From Mycobacterium sp. URHB0044 (GTDB lineage: Bacteria > Actinomycetota > Actinomycetes > Mycobacteriales > Mycobacteriaceae), in contig NZ_JIAW01000003.1 of the NCBI RefSeq assembly GCF_000620625.1, positions 248,001 through 312,000 of the forward strand: 64,000 nucleotides of DNA, read 5' to 3'. A model generated the notes under the pieces. That model was not told the origin of the DNA. It saw only the letters and a program-made list of their open reading frames with translations, and searched no databases. The position numbers and the translations under genes are program-made. Positions 1-8,862 of this stretch are shown in pieces (the first letter of the stretch is position 1; each line of letters begins with the position of its first letter).

Positions 1-866
1 CCGACGGAGGCAAGGTAGTCGTCGGTATCGGCTATCGCAGCGACGTCAATGGCTATGAAGAGATGTCCTGCGCCGCTGGGCCTTTCGGCATCGTAGGGTC
101 CGCCGACGCGGCTTGCGGTGTTACTTCCGGTGAGGGCGCCGGACAGCACGTCCATCATGAAGGTAATTGCATAACCCTTGTGGCCGGCCATTGGCAAGAT
201 GACGCCCTTGATTGCGTCGTTGGGATCGGTGGTGATGCGTCCCTCGCTGTCCATCGCCCAGCCGTCGGGGATCTGCTCACCGCGGTTTCGGGCAAGGTAG
301 ATCTTCCCGCGTGCGACGGCGGTGTTGGCGATGTCGACGGCGACCACCCCCGATGAGGTGGGCGACGGCGCAGCAATCGACCATGGGTTGGTTCCCAGGA
401 CCTTTTTGCGGCCACCCCATGGCGCCATGGCTGGACTGGCATTCGTCGTCAGGATGGCCACGCAACCGTCTTGGGCGGCGCGACGCGTGTAGTACATGGC
501 GGTGCCGAAGTGATTCGAATTGCGAACGCCCACAACCCCAACGCCGTGTTCGCGCGCACGGGCGACGGCTTCGCGGCGGGCGATCCCGGCGAGGACCTGG
601 CCCACGCCCGAGCGACCATCGAGGAGCAGCAAAGCGCCACCATCGATCAAGGTTTCCGGTTCGGTAGCCGCGCTCATGACTCCGCTGCGCAGTCTCGCCG
701 CGTACCACGGTAGGCGCAGCACACCGTGGGACTGATGCCCCCACAGGTCGGCTTGCACGAGAGTGTCGATAACGAGTTCGGCGTCGTCAGCGGGCATGCC
801 GAGCACGGTTAGAACGTCGCGACCGAAGTCGACGAGGGCTGCGGGCTTGACACGCTGCTGCGTCAT
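1..866 (-). CDS. Ldh_2-family NAD(P)-dependent 2-hydroxyacid dehydrogenase (partial)
   Basis: Starts at ATG 866 and runs off the left edge, leaving about 288 residues of a protein usually near 350. It belongs to the malate/L-lactate dehydrogenase type-2 fold, which also contains ureidoglycolate, sulfolactate and 2,3-diketogulonate dehydrogenases. Visible family landmarks are DLWGHQSHGVLRLPWY in the N-terminal helices, the catalytic-histidine segment NSNHFGTAMYY, and GTNPWSIAAP in the central domain. It is divergent from the ABM/aldehyde dehydrogenase genes and shares with them the operator-like site at 912-930. Family assignment is firm; the substrate (a small 2-hydroxy or 2-oxo acid) is inferred from the cluster only. 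Confidence 0.85.
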   Translation of the reverse strand, partial: MTQQRVKPAALVDFGRDVLTVLGMPADDAELVIDTLVQADLWGHQSHGVLRLPWYAARLRSGVMSAATEPETLIDGGALLLLDGRSGVGQVLAGIARREAVARAREHGVGVVGVRNSNHFGTAMYYTRRAAQDGCVAILTTNASPAMAPWGGRKKVLGTNPWSIAAPSPTSSGVVAVDIANTAVARGKIYLARNRGEQIPDGWAMDSEGRITTDPNDAIKGVILPMAGHKGYAITFMMDVLSGALTGSNTASRVGGPYDAERPSGAGHLFIAIDVAAIADTDDYLASV

Positions 867-911
867 CGTCCACCTGTCCGGGTTTTCCATTGGTACTTTA
901 TGGAATACACT

Positions 912-930
912 ATGGCATACCATGAGGCAT
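912..930. promoter_or_regulatory. Candidate GntR operator in the Ldh_2/ABM divergent promoter
   Basis: The 19-mer ATGGCATACCATGAGGCAT lies between the divergent starts at 866 and 958. It matches 18 of 19 bases with 5454-5472, which lies between the divergent CitMHS and GntR genes. Its core ATGGCATACCAT is an inverted repeat (ATGG/CCAT), the kind of site FadR-subfamily GntR proteins bind. Assignment to the GntR protein at 5511-6209 is inference. Confidence 0.6.
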
Positions 931-957
931 GCGCACAACCTTGAAGGATCGAAATTC

Positions 958-1275
958 GTGTACACCCTGATCGTGTCATTGCAGGTCCGCCCCGTTGAGC
1001 GGGAACGCTTCCTGGCCGCCATCGCGGCCAATGCCGCCGCCTCGGTGCGCGATGAGCCCGGCTGTTTGCGTTTCGACGTGATGGAGGACGCACACCAGCC
1101 CAACCGCTTCTACTTCTACGAGATCTACCGAGATGCCGCCGCGTTCGATGACCACAGGGCCGCGCCCCACTTCGCGACCTGGCGCCAAGCCGCCGACGAG
1201 TGCGTCGTGCCGGGCAGCCAAGTCAACTCGTTCTCCGACCTGTTCGTCACGCATGCGGCCGTGGTGCCGGCGTGA
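958..1275 (+). CDS. Antibiotic biosynthesis monooxygenase (ABM) domain protein
   Basis: A 105-residue single-domain protein of the dimeric alpha/beta-barrel ABM/YgiN type. The family includes small quinol monooxygenases and many proteins without a known reaction. It begins VYTLIVSLQV and carries the typical EPGCLRFDVMED and FYFYEIYRDAAAFDDHRAAPHF segments. GTG 958 was chosen because GAAGGA lies nine bases upstream and the fold begins there; an in-frame ATG at 922 would fall inside the operator. The aldehyde dehydrogenase starts 47 bases after its stop, so the two are probably one transcript. ABM proteins often accompany hydroxyacid catabolic genes, but no specific function can be read here. 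Confidence 0.8.
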   Translation: MYTLIVSLQVRPVERERFLAAIAANAAASVRDEPGCLRFDVMEDAHQPNRFYFYEIYRDAAAFDDHRAAPHFATWRQAADECVVPGSQVNSFSDLFVTHAAVVPA

Positions 1276-1322
1276 CGCTCCCCACCGCTCCCCAGCCCGC
1301 TCCGAAGGACGAAGGACCCTCC

Positions 1323-2741
1323 ATGTCGTCACCGATCGTGACCATCAACCCTGCGACCGGCGTGCAACTGGCGAGCTATGCCGCGATGACACCAGCTCAG
1401 ATCGAGGCCGCGTTGAACACCGCAGACTTGGCCCAACAGGCCTGGGCCGAAGAGGATTTCAAGGTTCGAGGCGAAGTCCTGCGCACCGCGGCGGGGTTGC
1501 TGCGCGACCGCGACGCCGAGCTGGCACTGCTGATCACCCGCGAGATGGGCAAGCCGCTGCCCGAAGCCCGCGCCGAGGTGCACAAGTGCGCCGCCGGCCT
1601 CGAGTTCTACGCGGACAATGCCCAGACCTTCTTGGCCAACGAGCCTTTTGAGACCTCGGCGGATCGCAGCTGGGTGTCCTATGAGCCGGTCGGTGTGGTG
1701 CTCGCGGTGATGCCGTGGAACTTCCCGCTGTGGCAAGTCTTCCGATTCGCCGCCCCTGCCCTGATGGCGGGCAACGCCACACTGCTGAAGCACTCCCCCA
1801 ACACCACCGGCGCCGCCCTGGCCTGCCAGGACATTCTGTCGTCCGCGGGTCTGCCCGACGGCTTGTTCACCGCACTACTGATAAGCGAGCCGGACGTTCC
1901 CGCCACCACCGAGCGGCTGATCGCCGACTCCCGGGTGGGCGCGGTGACCATCACCGGCAGCGAGCGCGCCGGCAGGGCGGTCGGCTCGATCGCCGGCCGA
2001 GAAATCAAGAAGTCGGTGTTGGAACTCGGCGGCTCCGACCCTTTCATCGTGCTCGCCGACGCCGACCTGTCCCACGTCGCCGCTCTCGCAGTCAAAGGCC
2101 GCTTCCTCAACGCGGGCCAGAGCTGTATCTCTCCAAAGCGGTTCATCGTCGAAGAGGTGGTAGCCGAGGAGTTCACCCGCCTGGTGGTCGAACACACCCG
2201 CGCGTTGACGGTCGGCGACCCCGAGTCGCCCGGCACCGATGTTGGACCCATGGCCCGCCGCGATCTACGGGACGGCGTCGCCGCCCAGGTCAGCGCAGCG
2301 GTGGAGGCAGGCGCGACACTCCTGTGCGGCGGACACAGCCGCGACGATCTCGGTGGGTTCTACTACCAGCCAACGGTATTGGCCGCCGTCTCCGCAGGCA
2401 TGTCGGTGTACGCCGAGGAGGTGTTCGGTCCGGTCGCCACGATCATCGGCGTCGCCGACGTCGAGGAGGCCATCGCAGTCGCCAACGACACTCCGTTCGG
2501 GCTGGGAGCCAGCGTGTGGAGCGGCGACGTCGACGCCGCCGTGGCCGTCGGACGCCGCGTCACATCCGGTGCCTGCTTCATCAACTCGATCGTCGCGTCG
2601 GACCCACGCATGCCGTTCGGCGGCACCAAACGTAGCGGCTATGGGCGCGAACTCGCCGCAGCAGGCATCCGCGAATTCGTCAACATCCGCACCTGGTGGG
2701 CGATGAACAAGCCGCAAACCCACGCGCCTGCCTCCGAATAG
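1323..2741 (+). CDS. NAD(P)-dependent aldehyde dehydrogenase, succinate-semialdehyde dehydrogenase-like
   Basis: A 472-residue aldehyde dehydrogenase of normal length that oxidises an aldehyde to the acid with NAD(P)+. Catalytic features are the oxyanion Asn in MPWNFPLWQ (about residue 133), the general-base Glu in LELGGSDPF (about 234) and the nucleophile Cys in NAGQSC (about 268). The overall pattern is closest to bacterial GabD-type semialdehyde dehydrogenases. ATG 1323 follows GAAGGACGAAGGACC. It lies between the ABM and cupin genes on the same strand, so it probably oxidises the aldehyde intermediate of the local pathway, whose identity is unknown. Confidence 0.9.
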   Translation: MSSPIVTINPATGVQLASYAAMTPAQIEAALNTADLAQQAWAEEDFKVRGEVLRTAAGLLRDRDAELALLITREMGKPLPEARAEVHKCAAGLEFYADNAQTFLANEPFETSADRSWVSYEPVGVVLAVMPWNFPLWQVFRFAAPALMAGNATLLKHSPNTTGAALACQDILSSAGLPDGLFTALLISEPDVPATTERLIADSRVGAVTITGSERAGRAVGSIAGREIKKSVLELGGSDPFIVLADADLSHVAALAVKGRFLNAGQSCISPKRFIVEEVVAEEFTRLVVEHTRALTVGDPESPGTDVGPMARRDLRDGVAAQVSAAVEAGATLLCGGHSRDDLGGFYYQPTVLAAVSAGMSVYAEEVFGPVATIIGVADVEEAIAVANDTPFGLGASVWSGDVDAAVAVGRRVTSGACFINSIVASDPRMPFGGTKRSGYGRELAAAGIREFVNIRTWWAMNKPQTHAPASE

Positions 2742-2791
2742 GCTCCAACTCAACCCATTACGCACCACTCCGAGATCAAGGAGTCCTGAGC

Positions 2792-3247
2792 ATGCCTGAA
2801 ACTCGTGCCACCGAGCGGTCGACCAAACTGCGCGACGGTCGTACCGCGGCTATCTTGCGGCCCGCCGACATCACGCCCCGGCAGCGCGGGGGTGGCGCGC
2901 GCACCATCCCGATGGTGTCCCAACAGGTCGGCGCCAAGGACTTCCTCAACGGCGTCACCATGTTCGGCCCCGCAGCGGCCATTCCCGAGCACTTCCACAA
3001 CTGTGACGAGTCGGTCTTGGTCCTGCAGGGCTCTGCCGTCGCCCATATCGACGGTCAGACGTATCCCGTTGGCGCCGGCGACACTTCGTTCATCCCCGCC
3101 GGCATCCCGCACTTCTTCCAGAATGCCTCCGAGACGGCAGAACTGCACATCTTCTGGACCTACGCCTCAGTCGACGCCGACCGCACGATCGTCGCGACCG
3201 GCGTCACTACGCGCATCGACGAAGAGCACGGCACCAATATCACGTGA
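2792..3247 (+). CDS. Cupin domain protein
   Basis: A 151-residue single cupin. Motif 1 is visible as PEHFHNCDESVLVLQG (two His and a Glu for metal binding) and motif 2 as GDTSFIPAGIPHFFQN (third His). Such small cupins may isomerise or decarboxylate small acids or act as ligand sensors. ATG 2792 follows AAGGAG at 2778-2783. It is the last intact gene of the ABM-ALDH-cupin set; a decayed lactonase follows directly. The reaction cannot be assigned. Confidence 0.8.
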   Translation: MPETRATERSTKLRDGRTAAILRPADITPRQRGGGARTIPMVSQQVGAKDFLNGVTMFGPAAAIPEHFHNCDESVLVLQGSAVAHIDGQTYPVGAGDTSFIPAGIPHFFQNASETAELHIFWTYASVDADRTIVATGVTTRIDEEHGTNIT

Positions 3248-3253
3248 GTTGAC

Positions 3254-3490
3254 CGGCAATGATCCCGCCGGCATAGTGGGAACGCTTGGCGCACCGTGGC
3301 GGACCGCGACCGGCGGACAACAACAACGATTCATGATCTGGGATTCCGCGGGCCGCATCCTCTACGCGGCGAATCAGAAGACCACACCATCGTCCCGCTC
3401 GCCCAAGACCGGTCAACCGGGGCCCTCACACCCGTCGGCGCCCCCGTGCCCACCGGTACGCCGTCGGCACTCGCATTCGTCGAAAGCTGA
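3254..3490 (+). pseudogene. Remnant of a beta-propeller lactonase (C-terminal end, frameshifted)
   Basis: No complete gene lies here, but two adjoining frames together encode the end of a seven-bladed propeller lactonase (Pgl/YkgB type). One frame reads TGGQQQRFMIWDSAG and RILYAANQ up to about 3374. The next frame continues DHTIVPLAQDRSTGALTPVG and APVPTGTPSALAFVES to the stop at 3490. Family members normally end with a similar blade (FLYVANQ, DTIV, TGALTP). The rest of the roughly 350-residue gene is missing, so this is a deletion plus a frameshift. Family identification is from recalled motifs, not a search. Confidence 0.65.
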
Positions 3491-3558
3491 CCCCCATCAC
3501 GCCAACGGCGGTGACACCATCGAGGTGTCACCGCTGTCGACGAGCAGGCGGCTGACCG

Positions 3559-3969
3559 CTACTCCTTTACCGAGACGACCGGACAGGGCGCATCGACGAG
3601 GATGTCGCGAGTGTGACTCCCCATGAACAACTTCAGTGTCGGCGAGCGCTTCTGCATGCCGATCACAACGAGGTCGGCATTTACGTCCTCGGCCAACTCG
3701 ATGACGCCGTGCGCGGGATCGGCTGATCTGGAATGGATTTCGTGACTTACTGCGGTACCACGCAGCTGTGCAGTGATCTCATCGACCAGTGTTGGTGACA
3801 CGTAGCGCGGCCCGCCTGGAATATCGGTGGACGGACCCAATACGACATGGAGAGTGAGCTCGCCGGAACCACCGCCCGTCATGCGCAGTGCCGTGCTGGC
3901 ATTCAATGCCCATTGCAGAGCGGCGCGGCTCTCCGGCCGTTCGTTGACCAATACGACGATATTTCTCAT
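3559..3969 (-). CDS. Universal stress protein family (UspA)
   Basis: A 136-residue single Usp domain starting MRNIVVLVNERPESRAALQW. The C-terminal ATP-loop region reads VVIGMQKRSPTLKLFMGS then DAPCPVVSV. The usual G-2X-G-9X-G(S/T) loop is altered in its second glycine (GMQK), so ATP binding is uncertain. ATG 3969 is ten bases after the CitMHS stop on the same strand, so it is probably co-transcribed with the citrate transporter. Usp domains next to transporters often act as ligand-bound regulators; that role is inference. Confidence 0.85.
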   Translation of the reverse strand: MRNIVVLVNERPESRAALQWALNASTALRMTGGGSGELTLHVVLGPSTDIPGGPRYVSPTLVDEITAQLRGTAVSHEIHSRSADPAHGVIELAEDVNADLVVIGMQKRSPTLKLFMGSHTRDILVDAPCPVVSVKE

Positions 3970-3978
3970 CCGTGGCTC

Positions 3979-5424
3979 CTAGAACGGGTAGGCGGCGGTT
4001 AGGAGACCGACGGTGAGCATGACCAGACCGACGACGCTCGCCCGCCAGATGGCCTTGCGCATGTGGTCGCCGAGTTCGACCTTGGCCAGACCGACGAGCA
4101 ACAGGAACGAGGCGACCAGCGGGCTGGAGGTGTGCAGCGGCTGGCCGGTGATCGCCGCTCGAGCCATCTCGTCGGCCGTGATGCCGTAGTGCGATGCGGC
4201 TTCGGTGAGCACCGGGAGCACGCCGAAGAAGAAGGCATCGTTGCTCATGAAGAAGGTCAACGGCAGGCTGAGCACACCGGCGATGAGCGCCAAATGAGGT
4301 CCGAAACTGGTCGGGATGGTGTCGACCAGCCAGCCGGCCATGGCCTCGACCATGCCGGTGCCGTTGAGCACGCCAGTCAGCACGGACGCGGCGAAGACGA
4401 GGGCGACCACCGACACCACGCTTGCGGCATGTGCCTTGAGTTGGTCGGCCTGTTCGGCCACGCGCGGGAAGTTCAGCACCAGGGCCAGTCCGACACCGAT
4501 CATCAGGATCACCGGGGGCTCGACAAGGCCCCAGACCAGCATCACCATGACGGCGGCAGTAAGGGCGAAGTTGACCCACACCAGTTTCGGTCGTGCCTTG
4601 GGGCGGTGTAGATGGCCGGCCGCGTCGGCCGGCAGCGCGGCGAAATCGGAAGGGGTCCAATGCGGTTCGTTGCTGCCGTGGCGTGGTTCCCCCAGCGCGG
4701 CCGGTGGAACCACGGAATGCGAACCACCGGCAACCGCCGCGAGTTCTTCCGACTTGACCGTAACCGACTCCAGCTCAACGTCTTCAGCCTTCTCGTCGAC
4801 CAGCGACAGGTGCCCAATACGCTTGCGTTCTCGCCGTCCGAGGAAGTACGAAAGCAGTAGCACGACGACGATGCCGGCGAGAATCGACGGGATCATGGGG
4901 ACGAAGATGTCGATCGGCGAGACGTTGAGCGCTGCGGCCGCCCGCGCGGTGGACCCACCCCACGGCACCGTGTTGAGCACGCCGTTGGCAGTCGCGGCCA
5001 CGACCGTCAGTACCACCGGACTCATCCGCAATTTTAGATAGATCGGCAAGAACGCCGAGGTGACGATGATGAACGTCGTCGAGCCGTCACCGTCGAGGGA
5101 GACGATCGAGGTCAACAGCGCGGTGCCGACGACCAGGCGCATCGGGTCGTTCTTGACGAACCGCAAGATCAGTCGGATCAGCGGATCGAATAGTCCGACG
5201 TCGATCATGATTCCGAAGAACGTAATCGCGAAGAACAGCAACGCCGCGGTCGGCGCCAGCTTGAGCAGCGCCTCCATGATCATCTCCGACAGGCCCAGTC
5301 CTGCGCCGGCGAAGAGCCCAAAGATGGTCGGCACCAAGATCAGTGCCGCCACCGGGGTTATGCGCTTCGTCATGATCAGGTACATGAAGGCCGTGATCAT
5401 GGAAAAGCCAAGTATGACGAGCAT
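3979..5424 (-). CDS. CitMHS-family citrate-metal:H+ symporter
   Basis: A 481-residue inner-membrane transporter with about twelve hydrophobic segments and a polar cytoplasmic loop near residues 200-270. It matches the CitMHS family (CitM/CitH type), which imports metal-complexed citrate or related acids with protons. Recognisable segments are SIVSLDGDGSTTFIIVTSAFLP, read in parts around residues 108-128, and NTVPWGGSTARAAAAL. ATG 5424 has GAAGGGGAAG just upstream. It is divergent from the GntR gene, and the 5454-5472 site lies 30 bases before its start. It probably supplies the substrate of the region-1 catabolic genes. Confidence 0.88.
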   Translation of the reverse strand: MLVILGFSMITAFMYLIMTKRITPVAALILVPTIFGLFAGAGLGLSEMIMEALLKLAPTAALLFFAITFFGIMIDVGLFDPLIRLILRFVKNDPMRLVVGTALLTSIVSLDGDGSTTFIIVTSAFLPIYLKLRMSPVVLTVVAATANGVLNTVPWGGSTARAAAALNVSPIDIFVPMIPSILAGIVVVLLLSYFLGRRERKRIGHLSLVDEKAEDVELESVTVKSEELAAVAGGSHSVVPPAALGEPRHGSNEPHWTPSDFAALPADAAGHLHRPKARPKLVWVNFALTAAVMVMLVWGLVEPPVILMIGVGLALVLNFPRVAEQADQLKAHAASVVSVVALVFAASVLTGVLNGTGMVEAMAGWLVDTIPTSFGPHLALIAGVLSLPLTFFMSNDAFFFGVLPVLTEAASHYGITADEMARAAITGQPLHTSSPLVASFLLLVGLAKVELGDHMRKAIWRASVVGLVMLTVGLLTAAYPF

Positions 5425-5453
5425 CGCTTCCCCTTCGGTATGTGGTGTGCATC

Positions 5454-5472
5454 ATGGCATACCATAAGGCAT
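5454..5472. promoter_or_regulatory. Candidate GntR operator in the CitMHS/GntR divergent promoter
   Basis: The 19-mer ATGGCATACCATAAGGCAT differs at one base from 912-930. It sits 27 bases upstream of a TATGCT -10 box (5499-5504) for the GntR gene and 30 bases from the CitMHS start. A second short palindrome, TATGCTGCATA, overlaps that -10 box. This fits autoregulation plus control of the transporter. Confidence 0.6.
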
Positions 5473-5510
5473 ACACTGTCGTACGCCAATAGGCGTGTTA
5501 TGCTGCATAC

Positions 5511-6209
5511 GTGGTTCGCGACAGCAAGGGCGATCAGGTCTACACCGCGCTGCGAGACGAGATCCTCAACGGAGCGCTGCGCCCGGGCGAATCGCTAAGT
5601 GTCCTGGGCGTCGCCGAGCGTTTCAGCGCATCGCGCACACCCATCCGCGACGCCTTCATGCGCTTGGAATCCGACGGACTGGTGTCGCTGATCGACCGCC
5701 AAGGCGCCCGCGTGTCACCAATCTCCATCCGCGGAGTTCGCGATCTGTTCGAACTCCGAGCCCTTCTGGAAGGCACCGCAACTCGGCAAGTCGCCGAGGC
5801 CGCCGCACACGACGACAAGATTCGCGGGGTATTCGCCGACCTCGTCGAGCAGTTCACAACAGTGGCTGCCGAGCCGCCGTCCCCCCGCCGGCGCGACCAG
5901 TTCTACGAACTCGCCGAAGCCTACGATCAGGAGATCATCGCGCACACCCGCAATGATCAACTGGCCCGGACGATCGCCGACCTCCGCCCGCACAGCGCGC
6001 GGTTGCGGATCATCGCCCATTCGCCGCCCGACCGTCTCGACGTTTCGCTCCAAGAGCATCTCGCGATGTGCAACGCAATTGTCGAGCAGGACGCGGCGGC
6101 CGCGTCCGCCGCGTGCACCGAACATCTGGCGAACACACAGAAGACGATCCTCGAAGCCGTCATGAACGCGGACCACCAAGCAGGCCCGGTCAGCCTCGTC
6201 ACGCCGTAG
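5511..6209 (+). CDS. GntR-family transcriptional regulator, FadR subfamily (FCD domain)
   Basis: A 232-residue regulator. The winged helix-turn-helix covers about residues 8-75, with the GntR signature RPGESLSVLGVAERFSASRT and PIRDAFMRLESDGL. An all-helical FCD effector domain follows (RALLEGTATRQVAE to the C-terminus); FCD domains bind metal and small carboxylic acids. GTG 5511 has no ribosome-binding site. A TATGCT box ends seven bases upstream, so the mRNA is probably leaderless. Likely targets are its own gene, CitMHS and the Ldh_2/ABM promoter through the shared 19-bp site; the effector is probably the transported acid. Confidence 0.88.
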   Translation: MVRDSKGDQVYTALRDEILNGALRPGESLSVLGVAERFSASRTPIRDAFMRLESDGLVSLIDRQGARVSPISIRGVRDLFELRALLEGTATRQVAEAAAHDDKIRGVFADLVEQFTTVAAEPPSPRRRDQFYELAEAYDQEIIAHTRNDQLARTIADLRPHSARLRIIAHSPPDRLDVSLQEHLAMCNAIVEQDAAAASAACTEHLANTQKTILEAVMNADHQAGPVSLVTP

Positions 6210-6565
6210 CCGGCCGAGGTCATTCAGCTGTCGCTGACCACTAATGCACGCTCACGGCGCCCGCCTTCGCCGGGTCTCGGATCTCGACTTGCCAAAGGCA
6301 CTGCGCTGCAATCTATTTGATCGCTGTGGCGTTGGCTGATGATCCTACTCCCCCTGTGATGTTCAAGGGTTTCACGATGAGCAGGCATTTGTACGTTCGT
6401 TCACCGCTTGCATGGCACCACGTCCGGAATCGTTGTGCGGGCCATCGATTTACGACTTCATCGTCGGCCTGAGGTGGCGGACGACACCAGAGTCGTTCCG
6501 CTGTGCAGAACAGGCGACGGCCGAGTTCGCGCAAAGGTCGCGCCTCTGCTAGTTTCCATACCAGG
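6210..6565. other. Intergenic region without a recognisable gene
   Basis: About 390 bases separate the GntR gene from the SDR at 6606. The stretch is somewhat less GC-rich than its neighbours, and its short open frames look neither conserved nor mycobacterial in codon use. Only the operator-like block at its right end (6566-6600) is structured. Confidence 0.5.
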
Positions 6566-6600
6566 CGTTACGATAACGTTCATTATGGAAAATGGACGGG
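6566..6600. promoter_or_regulatory. Candidate TetR operator upstream of SDR
   Basis: The inverted repeat CGTTACGATAACG (6566-6578) overlaps TAACGTTCATTA (6574-6585), which is followed by TGGAAAATGGACGGG. The block aligns without gaps to TAATGGCCATTA plus TGGAAAGTGGACAGG at 8921-8947, just upstream of the TetR gene. The pairing suggests one regulator acts on both promoters. Confidence 0.55.
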
Positions 6601-6605
6601 AGTTC

Positions 6606-7361
6606 ATGACGAACGAGTTGAAGGGCAAGGTCGCGCTGGTCACCGGAGGCTCCCGAGGTCTCGGAGCCGCGACGGCCCTGGCACTGGCCGAGAAGGACGC
6701 CGACGTGGCAATCAGTTACGTGGCGTCGGCGGAAAAGGCGGAGGCGGTGGTTCGCGAGCTCGAAACGACGGGTGTGTGCGCCATCGCGATCAAGAGCGAC
6801 CAGGCCGACCCCTCGGTGGCCGCAGCCCTGGTCGACGCCGTGGTCGCCCACTTCGGTGCGCTCGACATCCTGGTGAACAACGCGGCCATCACCGTGCAGG
6901 GCCAGCTAGTGGACGATCCGGACATCGACACCGCGGCCCTGGATCGTCAGTGGCAGACGAACGTTCTCGGCGTCTTGGCCACGACGCGAGCCGCGGCGCG
7001 GAAACTCTCCGACGGCGGCCGCATCGTCTTCATCGGCTCCGCCATCGCCAGTCGCGTCGCCTTCCCCGGCGTCGCGGACTACGCGGGCACCAAGGCCGCC
7101 ATCGCTGGATACGCCAAGGGCGTCGCGCGTGATCTGGGGCAGCGCAACATCACCGTCAACGTGGTGCAGCCCGGCATCATGCCGACCGACATGGCAGCCG
7201 ACGCCGCCCACAACGTTCCCGACAACATGATGGAGCTCCACGCGATCAGTCGGATCGCCACGCTGGAAGAGGTCGCGGCGACCGTCTGCTTCCTCGCAAG
7301 CTCACACGCCGACTACATCAGCGGCAGCGTCCTCGACGTGGCAGGCGGATTCCACATCTAG
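6606..7361 (+). CDS. Classical short-chain dehydrogenase/reductase (SDR)
   Basis: A 251-residue classical SDR. The nucleotide-binding motif is VTGGSRGLGAAT (about residues 13-24), followed by the structural NNAA, catalytic Ser in IGSAIA and YAGTK (catalytic Tyr and Lys). The C-terminal FLASSHADYISGSVLDVAGG is typical of the FabG-like group. ATG 6606 has GGGAG upstream; ATG 6585 is an alternative that would add seven residues. It heads a same-strand set with a second SDR and a SnoaL protein. The substrate is unknown. Confidence 0.88.
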   Translation: MTNELKGKVALVTGGSRGLGAATALALAEKDADVAISYVASAEKAEAVVRELETTGVCAIAIKSDQADPSVAAALVDAVVAHFGALDILVNNAAITVQGQLVDDPDIDTAALDRQWQTNVLGVLATTRAAARKLSDGGRIVFIGSAIASRVAFPGVADYAGTKAAIAGYAKGVARDLGQRNITVNVVQPGIMPTDMAADAAHNVPDNMMELHAISRIATLEEVAATVCFLASSHADYISGSVLDVAGGFHI

Positions 7362-7425
7362 GACACCTGACCCCAATCAACGCTCACACGAACACCATTC
7401 ACGCGTACACACCGAAGGAGAATTC

Positions 7426-8430
7426 ATGACCGAGAAGTTTGGCGCCAAGTCCACGGCCGACGAAGTGCTTGCAGGCGTCGACCTCACCGGGAAGCGATTC
7501 CTCGTCACCGGAGCATCGTCGGGCATCGGCCTCGAGACCGTCCGCTCACTGGTCGCCAAGGGCGCCCACGTCGTCGGCACCGCAAGGGATCTCGCGAAGG
7601 CGGAATCTGCCACCGCCCCAGTGCGGGAAGCCACAACCCATGGCGGCCATCTGGACCTGATCGAGCTTGACCTCGCTTCCTTGCACAGCGTGCGCGTATG
7701 CGCGGACAAGCTGCTGGCAGAGGGTCAACGGTTCGACGCCATCATCGCCAACGCCGGTGTCATGGCCACCCCGCCTGCATGGACCGTCGACGGCTTCGAG
7801 CTCCAATTCGGAACCAACCACCTGGGCCACTTCGCGTTGATCACGGCCATCGAGCAATTGCTCGTCGACGGCGGCCGCCTCGTCGTGCTGTCGTCGCAGG
7901 CTCATCGCGCCTCCGACGTCGACCTGGACGACCCGAACTTTCGGAATCAGGATTACGACCCGTTCGTCGCCTACGGTCGGTCGAAGACGGCAAACATCCT
8001 GTTCGCCACGGAATTCGACCGGCGGCACCGCGATCGCGGCATCCGGGCTGCGGCGGTCATGCCAGGCAACAGCCTCACCGACCTGCCAAGGCACTTCGCT
8101 CCCGAAGAGTTGCAGAGCCTCTTCGAGACGGTCGGCAAGGCTCGCGACGAGGCCGGCCTTCCGCCAGCGGAACTGAAGGAGATCCCGCAGGCCGCGGCCA
8201 CCTCGGTGTGGGCTGCGGTCGTCGCCGACGCTGACGTGATCGGCGGGCACTACCTCGAAGATTGCGCGGTCGCGCCGGTGGAGGACACGCCCAACGCGTT
8301 CGCCGACGGCGTCCGGTCCTACGCGCTCGACCCAGACACGGCCAAGCAGCTCTGGGTCCGCAGCGAGGAATTGATCGACGCTGCAGCAGAACGACGAGCC
8401 GCCACGGGCCGAGATGAAGCAGCGTCGTAG
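7426..8430 (+). CDS. Short-chain dehydrogenase, retinol-dehydrogenase-like
   Basis: A 334-residue SDR of the longer retinol dehydrogenase/WWOX-like type. Motifs are [35 protein letters not shown], catalytic Ser in LSSQAHR and YGRSK. ATG 7426 follows AAGGAG at 7415-7420. Its stop is two bases before the SnoaL start, so the two are translationally close. A 38-base segment near its 3' end (8308-8345) recurs at 8863-8900 outside the gene. The substrate is unknown. Confidence 0.88.
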   Translation: MTEKFGAKSTADEVLAGVDLTGKRFLVTGASSGIGLETVRSLVAKGAHVVGTARDLAKAESATAPVREATTHGGHLDLIELDLASLHSVRVCADKLLAEGQRFDAIIANAGVMATPPAWTVDGFELQFGTNHLGHFALITAIEQLLVDGGRLVVLSSQAHRASDVDLDDPNFRNQDYDPFVAYGRSKTANILFATEFDRRHRDRGIRAAAVMPGNSLTDLPRHFAPEELQSLFETVGKARDEAGLPPAELKEIPQAAATSVWAAVVADADVIGGHYLEDCAVAPVEDTPNAFADGVRSYALDPDTAKQLWVRSEELIDAAAERRAATGRDEAAS

Positions 8431-8432
8431 TC

Positions 8433-8834
8433 ATGTCCAACACCGACCTTCGCGACTTCTACAGGCTGTACATCGAGACGCTCAACGCTCACGAGTTCGA
8501 CCTCATGGACGAGTTCATCGACGACCAGACCATGCACCACGGTGAGCCAGGTACCCGTGACGCCGTCGTCGCGGACCTCAAGGGGATCGTCGATGCGGTA
8601 CCCGACTTTCGTTGGGAAGTGACGGAACTGCTCGTCAACGGCGACCGTCTGGCCGTGCGGCTGATCAACAGGGGTACCTCCGTGAAGGAGTGGCTCGGCG
8701 TCGCTCCCACCGGTGGCTCGTTCGAGATCGTCGAGTACGCCCTTTACCAGGTTCGCAACGGACGCTTCGTGCAGATGTCGAACTTTCACGACGTGGAGGG
8801 CTTGAAGCGTCAGCTGGTCGGACGGCAATCATGA
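8433..8834 (+). CDS. SnoaL-like polyketide cyclase/ester cyclase family protein
   Basis: A 133-residue cone-shaped alpha+beta barrel protein of the SnoaL/NTF2-like group. Typical segments are [29 protein letters not shown] and [21 protein letters not shown]. Such proteins act as small cyclases or hydratases or only bind ligands, so the function remains open. ATG 8433 lies two bases after the SDR stop, indicating the same operon. Confidence 0.8.
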   Translation: MSNTDLRDFYRLYIETLNAHEFDLMDEFIDDQTMHHGEPGTRDAVVADLKGIVDAVPDFRWEVTELLVNGDRLAVRLINRGTSVKEWLGVAPTGGSFEIVEYALYQVRNGRFVQMSNFHDVEGLKRQLVGRQS

Positions 8835-8862
8835 CGACCGGCAGTACCGGCTCGCGGTTGGT

